Assembly (NCBI RefSeq): GCF_016278385.1
Contig: NZ_JADQBY010000016.1
Coordinates: forward strand, 1-64,000
Direction: 5' to 3'
Length of the DNA stretch: 64,000 nucleotides
Origin: Methanolobus sp.
GTDB lineage: Archaea; Halobacteriota; Methanosarcinia; Methanosarcinales; Methanosarcinaceae
This document shows, one piece after another, positions 1 through 7,173 of the stretch (the stretch's first letter is position 1; every line of letters starts with the position of its first letter). The translations under genes were made by a program, and so were the position numbers. The notes below the pieces were generated by a model, which was not told where the DNA came from, did no database searches, and saw only the letters and a program-made list of their open reading frames with translations.

Positions 1-51
1 AATTTGATCTCTACATCTGAAAACATAGTCTTAATCCCACTGAGAAGTTAA

Positions 52-148
52 TATAGAGGATTTCGATAAACCCCCACTTTCAACCAATTGCTTATAAGGA
101 GTATATATGCCGAGTTTCAAAAAATAGGGTTTTTCGAAATCCTCTATA
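52..148. repeat. 97-bp inverted-repeat element (MITE-like), copy 1
   Basis: The element starts with TATAGAGGATTTCG and ends with its complement CGAAATCCTCTATA. It is identical over all 97 bases to the copy at 1552 and is related to the copy at 3368. It has no coding capacity. The outer TA on each side fits a TA target duplication, so the mobile core may be 93 bp. Mobilisation by a transposase elsewhere in the genome is inferred, because no transposase in this window has these ends. Confidence 0.85.
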
Positions 149-185
149 TTCTGCTTTCTCCCCATAACCTTTGGTAGCGTCTCAT

Positions 186-601
186 ATTTGCTGTAAAATC
201 CCTATACTCCTATCTGTCCTTAATCTTCCATAGATAAATATCTATTTCCTGTGATCCATTCTTCGTTGATATCTATCAATATTGAGACTTGCAGTCTCAA
301 TAGCGACTCGTTATTAGGGAATACCCAAATGACCTTACTTCTTCTTTTGAGTTCCTTGTTAATCCTTTCTAAGATATTCGTATTCCTTATAGTTTTTCAT
401 TCATCTTTTCCTGCACCTGATTGCTGTAAAGCCTCAACTTCTATAATCTTGTTCAAGAACCAGGTTATAAGGGTTCTTACAGCATCTTCGCTATCGACAA
501 AATAATCTTCTAACTGGTCACATAGGTTCATGGTCATGTACCTTCTTAGTTAGCCTAAAACATTCTAAAAAGGTACAGGACTATCACATTTTACAGCAAA
601 T
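186..601 (-). mobile_element. Internally deleted IS256-family element
   Basis: Perfect 14-bp inverted termini (ATTTGCTGTAAAAT at 186-199 and its complement at 588-601) enclose the joined N- and C-terminal remnants of an IS256/Mutator-type transposase. A full IS256 element is about 1.3-1.5 kb, so roughly 1 kb has been lost from the middle. The ends look intact, so it could in principle be moved in trans. No clear 8-bp target duplication is visible at the flanks. Confidence 0.75.
220..537 (-). pseudogene. Transposase remnant, IS256 family
   Basis: Read on the minus strand, the N-terminal part gives AVRTLITWFLNKIIEVEALQ, the usual start of IS256 transposases, and then hits a stop. After a frame change the sequence gives LERINKELKRRSKVIWVFPN, then ESLLRL and EEWITGNRYLSMED, the conserved IS256 C-terminus. 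The catalytic DDE core is missing. The plus-strand ORF 251-505 in the track is only the antisense shadow of this remnant. Confidence 0.85.
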
Positions 602-1181
602 CAGTTATGTTACCTTTTAGGCACTATAGCAAACTTATTGAAATCACAATCTATAGCTGAAATTATGAAAATAATCAATATAATAGAGACCATATCGAAG
701 TTTTATTAACTTGAACATTTGTTTGAATTTGGAGGTATTCTACAGAACCCTACTTCAATACTTCTTTTAAACATTCTCCTATTACACCGTAAAAAATGTA
801 ATATTAAGATATCATTCAAAATAAAAATTGCAGACAATGCTTTCCAAAAGACTTTTATTTAATATTTCAACATAGAACAATGGATACAAAATCCGTACAA
901 CAAATGGGGAATTACTGTGGAAGTGCAATGCCTACTCGATTCGAATATGAACCATATCGTAGAAGAGGTTGATAGAGCTATTCATTCAGAGTTGAAGATA
1001 CTCTTTAGAAAGATAGCAATCTGATATGAAAGGTTTAATGTGGTTTTCAAAGGATTATTAGATATCGCATGCTCTATGTCGTATTGGAAAAAAGTTAACC
1101 AGAAGTTTTGAAATCGGTTTCATAGAAAAACGCAGCTTGAAATATCATGCCGAACATAAATCAAAAATATGGGGAAATACA
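602..1181. other. Intergenic, decayed DNA
   Basis: AT-rich stretch with no recognisable gene. A short open stretch at about 915-1023 on the plus strand reads like a protein tail (MNHIVEEVDRAIHSELKILF) but lacks a start and a recognisable family, so it is probably an eroded gene end. Confidence 0.4.
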
Positions 1182-1412
1182 ATGGCAATGAAGGAAAATA
1201 AGTTAGCTGAGAATGTTGATGGTGCTTATTATGTTGATGATGACTGTATAGGCTGCCGACTTTGTGAGGGCAACGCACCTAAAAACTTCAAGATGAAGGA
1301 TGATGATTCTACAGCCTACGTATTCAAGCAACCAGAAAATGAAAAAGAGAAGCATGTTTGTGAGAATGCTCTGGATGAGTGTCCTGTAGAGGCAATTGGA
1401 AACGATGGTTGA
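1182..1412 (+). CDS. Single-cluster [4Fe-4S] ferredoxin
   Basis: A 76-residue protein with CIGCRLC near residues 22-28 and a distal CP motif in DECPVEAI, the pattern of monocluster 4Fe-4S ferredoxins (Fer4_13 type). A further cysteine (HVCENALDEC) could form the disulfide seen in this family. The ORF is open from 1137, but the ATG at 1182 has a GGGGA ribosome site just upstream and fits the family length; the ATG at 1188 is an alternative. It would act as a soluble cytoplasmic one-electron carrier. It lies 344 bp upstream of a second ferredoxin and a hemerythrin, with a 97-bp repeat copy in between. Confidence 0.85.
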   Translation: MAMKENKLAENVDGAYYVDDDCIGCRLCEGNAPKNFKMKDDDSTAYVFKQPENEKEKHVCENALDECPVEAIGNDG

Positions 1413-1551
1413 GATTTGAAAATCGGCTGTAGAAAAACTCTAAATTCATGAGACTTATCATGTTAACAATTTTTCAAAGTACTTCAGAACATGACCATAT
1501 TTGCTCACTGTAATTGACTGGTTCCCTTTTTGAGAGGGTTTCTGCAGAGTC

Positions 1552-1648
1552 TATAGAGGATTTCGATAAACCCCCACTTTCAACCAATTGCTTATAAGGA
1601 GTATATATGCCGAGTTTCAAAAAATAGGGTTTTTCGAAATCCTCTATA
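1552..1648. repeat. 97-bp inverted-repeat element (MITE-like), copy 2
   Basis: Base-for-base identical to 52-148, which implies recent movement or gene conversion. It lies between the two ferredoxin genes, about 108 bp upstream of the second ferredoxin start. Its left edge touches the end of a possible older inverted-repeat element (1425-1551). Confidence 0.85.
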
Positions 1649-1755
1649 ATATATGAAGTAATATATAGAAATGGAATGAGACAGTTATTTATTCGATAAT
1701 TTATAAATTAGGGATAAATATTTTATTTGAAAAAAAGAAAATGTGGAGTGAAATA

Positions 1756-1932
1756 ATGGTAGCGATTGTAAATAGAGAACTGTGCACAGGATGTGGTCAA
1801 TGTGTTAATATCTGTCCAATGGAAGCCATTTTGCTGGACGACGAAAGCATTGCGGTTGTTGATTTAAATTCGTGTATAGACTCTGGAAATTGTGTAGATG
1901 TTTGCCCAGTTGAAGCTATTTCAATAGAGTGA
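1756..1932 (+). CDS. Two-cluster ferredoxin with a Cys-to-Ser change in cluster II
   Basis: A 58-residue bacterial-type ferredoxin. The first motif CTGCGQCVNICP is complete. The second reads CIDSGNCVDVCP, where the second cluster cysteine (residue 43) is serine. Cluster II may therefore be a [3Fe-4S] or serine-ligated cluster with a shifted potential; that is inference. The ATG at 1756 is chosen because GGAG lies 8 bases upstream; the track start at 1741 overlaps that ribosome site. The hemerythrin gene starts 52 bp downstream, so the two are probably one operon. A TTTATAAAT box near 1700 could be the promoter. Confidence 0.88.
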   Translation: MVAIVNRELCTGCGQCVNICPMEAILLDDESIAVVDLNSCIDSGNCVDVCPVEAISIE

Positions 1933-1984
1933 ACACCTTTTATTCGACGAATTATGAGAAATTCAGAACTGGGGATAAATAAGA

Positions 1985-2536
1985 ATGATGGGTATTGAAG
2001 ATTTGAGGCATGAACACAATGAAATAAGTTTAATGCTTGATGTTATGGGAAGGATCTGTGAACTACTCGATGCAGGGGAAAATATTGACCCGGTACACAT
2101 TAAACAGCTATATGATTTCATGGTTGTTTTTGTGGATGAGTGCCATCATGGAAAGGAAGAAGAGTTTTTGTTCCCTAAGTTGGAATCTATTAATGGCGAG
2201 GAATCTAAAAAACTAATTGGTGTGCTTATAGCAGAGCACAAAGTTGGTCGTGAATATGCAAGTATTATAGTTGAAGCTATTTCTAATCATGAAAATATAG
2301 ATTTAGAGAGTCGTTCAAAAATAATTAAGTATGGAAGGAACTATATCAAGCTCTTGACTCAACACTTTAATAAAGAAAATAAAATCCTTTTCACGATGGC
2401 TGAAAAGAAACTCTCAGATAAGGAGAATCAAGAGTTGTTTGAAGAATTTGAGATTGTGGTAAAGGAAAAGATTGGAATGAACAAATGTGAACAATTACAT
2501 GAAATGCTTCACCAACTGGCTGATATTTATCTATGA
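1985..2536 (+). CDS. Hemerythrin HHE domain protein
   Basis: A 183-residue, all-helical protein with the hemerythrin signature: DLRHEHNEI near the start, CHHGKEEEFLFP around residues 57-68, AEHKVGREY near 85-95 and LTQHFNKENKILF near 120. These histidines and acids bind a di-iron centre that holds O2 or NO. Context with two ferredoxins suggests oxygen or nitric oxide defence fed by ferredoxin electrons, which is inference. GGGGA lies 8-10 bases before the start; the next ATG (1988) is equally possible. Confidence 0.9.
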   Translation: MMGIEDLRHEHNEISLMLDVMGRICELLDAGENIDPVHIKQLYDFMVVFVDECHHGKEEEFLFPKLESINGEESKKLIGVLIAEHKVGREYASIIVEAISNHENIDLESRSKIIKYGRNYIKLLTQHFNKENKILFTMAEKKLSDKENQELFEEFEIVVKEKIGMNKCEQLHEMLHQLADIYL

Positions 2537-3367
2537 ACAAAGTTTGGCTCTGTTAGATAAAAGATAACCAATCAAAATAAAGATAGCTATAGGGATGCTA
2601 TTGCTATTGTATCAGAAAAAAAATCAGGTTCAATGAAAATGTTTCACTGATACTTGACGGTCAAATCAAATATATGCAATTGGCTCTATAAGATGGTTGA
2701 GGGTAGGCTCACCCGGAAGTTCACGTTTAGGAGTACAGTGCCCCTATTGAAACGAGAGCATTTATTCCTGTGGACTCCTCACACCCAACACTATTTCTTC
2801 CCACCTTTGCCAAAGAATCCCAAGCTTTCAGGACAGAGCCAGCTCAGACGGCACACAGTGAATGCATTGTTTGCAATGGATGACGAAGTTAACTGTGAAT
2901 ATGGTGTTTCAGCATTGCTTAAGGTAGTAAGCATTTCTTATTATGAAAAAGATGAGATGCTCTAAGGGTACATTACAGTATATGAAGAAGAACTCCGAAG
3001 CTGATAAACCATTTATTCTCAATAACCATGTAAAAGAAAGGTTGGAAATGCTCTTAAAAAATCAAAATTTATCGAAACTATAAATAATCAAATAAAAGGC
3101 TTTGATATCAAGAAAAAGAATATGACAATACGAACTGTAATCATGCATTCAAGTGCCTCCAAAATCGTTTATAAGCCACTGATGGATTCAGGCAGGTCAA
3201 TGTATGGACGGACACAAAATCTCCGTGTATAAACCGTCATTTTTGACCCATTCTGTCATCAAAGATGATGGTCAGTTTGAATGGGACTAAATGAAAATGT
3301 ACGATATATGCAAAGAAGGAGATGGAATGCACTCATGCTATTTTTCTTTGAGTTTGGTGTAATATAT
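2537..3367. other. Intergenic, decayed DNA
   Basis: The ORF at 2654-2965 has odd composition and no family resemblance, so I do not accept it as a gene. A stretch around 3000-3220 can be read as broken protein (VKERLEMLLK, IKGFDIKKKNMTIRTVIMHS) with frame changes and stops, which looks like an eroded gene of unknown type. Confidence 0.35.
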
Positions 3368-3464
3368 TATAGAGGATTTCGATAAACCTTCGATTTTAAC
3401 CAATTGCATATAAGGGGTTTATATGCCGATACCCAGATTTCCGGGTTTATCGAAATCCTCTATA
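3368..3464. repeat. 97-bp inverted-repeat element (MITE-like), copy 3 (variant)
   Basis: Same length and same ends as the copies at 52 and 1552 but diverged in the middle. Its inverted repeats are better preserved, pairing over 21 bases. The interior keeps ACCAATTGC and the TATATGCCGA box, so these internal bases may matter for the element. Confidence 0.85.
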
Positions 3465-3497
3465 TTATATAATTACCATTTATATCATTGCCACTTA

Positions 3498-3890
3498 TTA
3501 CATTGCCAGAACATGCTTCCATTCAAATATTCCTATATCACCATCAAATTTGGATTCAGGATGATTGGCATACTCTATTATTGTCCTGCTAAGTTGCTTG
3601 AAATACTGAGATCCTTGCTTCATCTCTCCTGTTTCATAATCAATAAACAATTCATAATCAATCTCTTCGTATTTTATTTCCTTATACTTGGAAAGTGAGA
3701 GGTCGTAGTTATTTTCCTTGATTTCATCAAATGGAACATAGAAGCATTTACCCTTCCTGTCCTGAGGATTCTCTGTTTTCCTGTTCTTGTACCTCTCAAT
3801 TATATCAAGAATATCCCCTCTCTTATCAATTGGAGTTCTCTTGTCATCCAGAGAGTAACCGTCTGCTTCCATGTCATAGAACCAGACCAC
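3498..3890 (-). pseudogene. C-terminal fragment of a type I restriction methylase (HsdM)
   Basis: The 130 residues open with VWFYDMEADGYSLDDKRTPI and continue through FYVPFDEIKENNYDLSLSKY and KEIKYEEIDYE, the conserved C-terminal part of HsdM N6-adenine methyltransferases. The SAM-binding and NPPF catalytic regions, normally several hundred residues upstream, are missing, and no hsdS or hsdR is nearby. The C-terminal tail after YETGEMKQG does not look like HsdM and may be a fusion to unrelated sequence. The GTG start called by the ORF track is accidental. A dead restriction-modification relic in mobile-element-rich DNA. Confidence 0.75.
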
Positions 3891-3892
3891 CC

Positions 3893-4089
3893 TTCCGCAC
3901 GCCTGCGGAAACGACCCTTTCGGATTGGACGATTTTAAGTTTTTCGTTCCGATTTTAGCGGAACTTTGGGCTTCACCAAGTTTGGCGGCAAATTCTTTTC
4001 ATATAACATCGGGATTTAGAGAAGTTTTTGCGAAGCAAAAATTTGGGTGAACGAGTGCAACGGAGTGAACCTCTAAATCCTTGTTATAT
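3893..4089. other. Stem-loop-rich segment of unknown nature
   Basis: Successive perfect inverted repeats: TTCCGCA/TGCGGAA (3893-3910), GTTCCG/CGGAAC (3946-3964), and a long bipartite structure at 4001-4089 made of ATATAACA/TGTTATAT outside and GGATTTAGAG/CTCTAAATCC inside, with a further hairpin TTTTTGC-GAA-GCAAAAA in its loop. It is more GC-rich than the flanks. It may be a structured RNA, a recombination site or part of a repeat family. See findings. Confidence 0.5.
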
Positions 4090-4209
4090 TCCCCGAAGGG
4101 CTAAAATATAGTGCAACGTTCCGAAGGAAAATTATAGAGTTTTATTTTTGCTTATTTCAGTACTTTGCTAATTTTAACAATAAATCCAAAATTACCTTTC
4201 GATAGCTTT

Positions 4210-4236
4210 ATATGCGGCGGGAACGCCGCCATATGT
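4210..4236 (+). promoter_or_regulatory. GC-rich hairpin over the transposase start
   Basis: GCGGCG-GGAA-CGCCGC with flanking ATAT arms forms a strong hairpin ending in the ATG at 4233. It stands out in AT-rich DNA. Hairpins that hide the start codon are a known way to damp transposase translation; that role here is inferred. Confidence 0.5.
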
Positions 4237-5387
4237 CTCTTCTAGCATCCAATCCAAACACCTGTGCTAAAGTCGAATTAAGACCTAAAGAATGCATTGA
4301 TACTGTTCTAAAATCCCTTACAGATAATATCACCATTAACATCAATGGTTCACTTACCTGTAAAGACCTGTTTTATACTGCCATATGTATGGCAGTAGAG
4401 AATAGTTCGATCCATTCCATATCAAAACACTATCAACAGATTCCTTGTGAAACATCTACAAGATATCATCTCAGGAAACTGAATCTTGAAGAGCTTATCA
4501 GGATAAATAAAAAGATCCTGCTTCAAGGTCCTATTAATACTCTGAAAACAGAGAAGAAGTATGAGTTTGCTATCGATTTTACCAATGATCCTTATTATGG
4601 AAAAACGAATTCATCCAATGAAAACTATGTGATACGTAGTCAGGCCAAGAAGTCAACAAACTCATTTTATTCATACGCTTCATTATCCATAATAAACAAG
4701 AACGAGAGATTCACTATATCTGTTCTTCCAATGGAGAAAAGTAAAACAACAGTCTATTACCTCAACTATTTTCTTGATACGATAAATAATCTAAATCTAA
4801 AGATTAAGGTTCTTTGTTTGGATCGAGGATTTTATTCTGTTGATGTTTTTAAATTTTTACAAAACAAAGAGATTCCTCATATAACACCTGTAGTAAAAAG
4901 AGGAAACAAGATCAAGCTACTACTTATCGGCAGAAATGCAAGATATACTGAATATGTAATGAAGAATCCTCAGAAGAAAGAGGTTAGATTGGATATTGTA
5001 ATCGATGTCAAGTATCTGAAAGGTAAAAGAAACAAAACAGGATGTGAAAATCTTGGATTTGTAGTTTATGGACTTGAATGGAAACCTAGGAAGATCAGCA
5101 ATGTATACAGAAGACGGTTTGCTATTGAATCATCTTATCGAATGAGAAATATAGTCAAACCAAAAACATCTACAAGAGACGTTACTTTAAGGTATTTCTT
5201 TGCATTGATATCGTTCCTGCTTAGAAATACATGGCTCTACATTCAGAAAAAGCATTTCACGATTGTAAAGCAAGGTCCTCAGACAATTGATGAGGACAAG
5301 TTCAGATTTGATCGATTTATTCTGTTTGTTGGGGAATGGCTTAGAAGAAAGCTAAGGATTCAGCTAGTTGTGCAGTGTTTGAGGTAG
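4233..5387 (+). CDS. ISH3-family transposase
   Basis: About 384 residues from the ATG at 4233; the track start at 4212 adds seven residues encoded inside the hairpin. DDE-type features are FAIDFTNDPYYGK near residue 120, LCLDRGFYSVDVF near 205, and a C-terminal region RRRFAIESSYRMRN that supplies the glutamate. The spacing and the YYGK and LDRGFY wording match the ISH3/ISC1225 group of archaeal transposases. The reading frame is intact and the element ends are perfect, so it is probably active or recently active. Confidence 0.85.
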   Translation: MSLLASNPNTCAKVELRPKECIDTVLKSLTDNITININGSLTCKDLFYTAICMAVENSSIHSISKHYQQIPCETSTRYHLRKLNLEELIRINKKILLQGPINTLKTEKKYEFAIDFTNDPYYGKTNSSNENYVIRSQAKKSTNSFYSYASLSIINKNERFTISVLPMEKSKTTVYYLNYFLDTINNLNLKIKVLCLDRGFYSVDVFKFLQNKEIPHITPVVKRGNKIKLLLIGRNARYTEYVMKNPQKKEVRLDIVIDVKYLKGKRNKTGCENLGFVVYGLEWKPRKISNVYRRRFAIESSYRMRNIVKPKTSTRDVTLRYFFALISFLLRNTWLYIQKKHFTIVKQGPQTIDEDKFRFDRFILFVGEWLRRKLRIQLVVQCLR

Positions 5388-5559
5388 AATGATTGCGGTA
5401 AAAGCAAAAAGGATGGAAAATTAGCAAAGTACTGATATTATATCTATGTGTAGAAAACTCCTTAATCGGAGATCAATGCAATTATATTGTGATAAGAAGA
5501 GTCCATGCAATAATTGATAATACACTATCATCTCAATTTTTTTATTCAAAAATTTGCGT

Positions 5560-5674
5560 AATATCTAAACAGTTGAAAATTATTTTTTAGAAAAGTGCTG
5601 AAAAGTACCAATCGGTATAATAAGGGTACTTTTCAAGAGATTTCTATATAATTAATTTAAACTGTTCAGATGTT
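5560..5674. repeat. Small nested inverted-repeat element
   Basis: Outer imperfect repeats (ATCTAAACAGTT at 5563, complement with one change at 5660-5671) surround an inner perfect 11-bp repeat (TGAAAAGTACC at 5599, GGTACTTTTCA at 5625). No coding capacity. It could be a MITE remnant or a strong RNA hairpin. Confidence 0.5.
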
Positions 5675-5713
5675 TCATAAAAATTTGGCAATAAAAATTG
5701 AGATTTAGATTCT

Positions 5714-5849
5714 TAGGCTCTGTAGAAATCTTCAATATTCTGATAATAACGAAAGTCGACAATTATTTTAAAAATATTCTCTGATTATGATAAAATATGC
5801 TAATTTCGTCCAGATGATGCTTATTTAGAGCTGTTTTCTACAGAGCCTA
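5714..5849. repeat. 136-bp inverted-repeat element (MITE-like, second family)
   Basis: Perfect 15-bp terminal inverted repeats, TAGGCTCTGTAGAAA at 5714 and its complement at 5835-5849, enclose about 106 bp of AT-rich DNA without an ORF. The ends differ from the 97-bp family. The TA at each border again fits a TA target duplication. Confidence 0.7.
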
Positions 5850-6167
5850 ATCATTTATTGTTTTAATAGATTTTTGATTTTCATTATAATGTATAACAAA
5901 TACAAATTTGCAGAGAAAAAGAAAACTTTTTTATACTTTTATAACTACCACATTTTTGTTATTATATGCATTTGATAGCAAGCTCAGCTAAAACAAAGAT
6001 TGAAACTTGCATGTCTATTATGTGATGCTTTCAATAAAATTGGAATACAAAACAAATCAAAGATCATATTAAAAAGGTTGTTATATGGATAAAACAACAA
6101 TAAAAGAAAGCACAGATTATTTTCTCTATAATGTGTGTCCTCTAGCATCTGTAACACTGCTATTTGG
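5850..6167. other. Intergenic with a truncated ORF start
   Basis: AT-rich. A plus-strand reading frame starts at 6085 (MDKTTIKESTDYFLYNV) with an AAAAGG site upstream, but after about 28 codons it runs into the antisense of the integrase remnant. It looks like the broken 5' end of a gene I cannot name. Confidence 0.3.
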
Positions 6168-6311
6168 TTATACGATACTTAGCGCTATCAATGCATTACC
6201 CTCATACTTTTCATCAATGTCTGGCAATGCTAGTATTTTCTTAACTTCATCTGGCCTTAACCATTCCTTGTGATATCTATTTGTTTTTACTTCAATTTTT
6301 ATTTTACTCAT
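6168..6311 (-). pseudogene. Fragment of a tyrosine-recombinase-like integrase
   Basis: The minus-strand frame reads MSKIKIEVKTNRYHKEWLRP, then DEVKKILALPDIDEKYEGNA and LIALSIV before a stop. The wording (LRP-EVKKIL-LPD...ALIAL) resembles the segment of XerC/D-like archaeal integrases just before the first catalytic arginine. The catalytic R, HxxR and Y motifs are absent. It marks a former integrated element. The match is by eye and short, so the family is tentative. Confidence 0.45.
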
Positions 6312-7059
6312 CTTATAAAAACACAACAATTACTATCTAAAAATTGTGTGAATGTGTGGGGAGTTTTAGAAACGATGTCAATAGACCAATTTGACTTGAA
6401 GTACATCTTGCCGAAATGGAGATAATGCAACAAATGATACGAAATGTTGCATCACATTTTAAGTTTATTGATGAAAAGAGATAACGAACTTGGTACGAAT
6501 CAGTCAATTTTGTTGAAAGCGTACCAAATTATCCTTCATACAAAAAAAGGAAACTTCTATACAGGTTATGTAGTAAATATAATTAGGTAACGATTAAATA
6601 TGTTATTATAGGATACATTTTATTGTATTAATGTTGCCATAAGTTGTAACCTTGTTCATTAAGGTTTCTTTGTTTCAAGTTCGCTTTTGTAGAGATTATG
6701 AAATTAGGACTTTGTGGAAATCCTCCTGCTACAATCTCAACTGTGGGCAACTTTTGATTAGTCAACCTAAACGGAAGATTTTTTCCATAATGAAGCTATA
6801 CTTCGAAAAATCAGATTTTACATATAATGAAAAAAGCGTTTTTTAAAATGCTGTTGAAGTTTTTCCTTTAATTGGCAGCTATGGAACTCTGTGGAATATC
6901 TATTGAAATTATTTGTGCATCTCTAAAAAATGCTATTTTATACTAAAGTTTATGTCCATTAAAGTGGTTATTTATTTATAACAGTCACTTAGACCATTAA
7001 TAATGATTTATTTGTTAAACATCGAATCTATTTTTTAACTAAGATTAACTGGTGGGTAA
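6312..7059. other. Intergenic, AT-rich
   Basis: No gene I can support; the ORF at 6652-6846 has no family resemblance or ribosome site. Two inverted repeats occur: ATGCAACA/TGTTGCAT around 6425-6452 and TTGGTACG/CGTACCAA around 6490-6525, possible hairpins or protein sites. Confidence 0.35.
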
Positions 7060-7173
7060 ATACTGGTACAATTTGATTATTTTTCAGAAAACAAGATAGG
7101 CAAGTGGGAAACAGAACCTTCAATCTATTCTAATAGAATAGAATTAATAAAAAAATGGACTCCAATAAAGAAT

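Larger units (their letters stand above)
4157..5435 (+). mobile_element. ISH3-type insertion sequence, apparently complete
   Basis: A 1,279-bp element with perfect 19-bp inverted ends (TCAGTACTTTGCTAATTTT at 4157-4175, complement at 5417-5435) and a 4-bp direct repeat TATT on each side (4153-4156 and 5436-5439) consistent with a target duplication. It contains one full-length transposase gene. It separates the stem-loop segment and HsdM relic from the AT-rich DNA to the right. Confidence 0.85.

Noticed and set aside
251-505. Plus-strand ORF of 84 codons
   Set aside because: It is antisense to the IS256 transposase remnant, which explains the open frame.
2654-2965. 103-codon ORF
   Set aside because: No ribosome site, odd composition and no family resemblance; lies in decayed DNA.
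3423-3698. ORF starting inside the 97-bp repeat
   Set aside because: Runs antisense through the HsdM remnant and is a shadow.
6652-6846. 64-codon ORF in AT-rich DNA
   Set aside because: No homology cue and no ribosome site.
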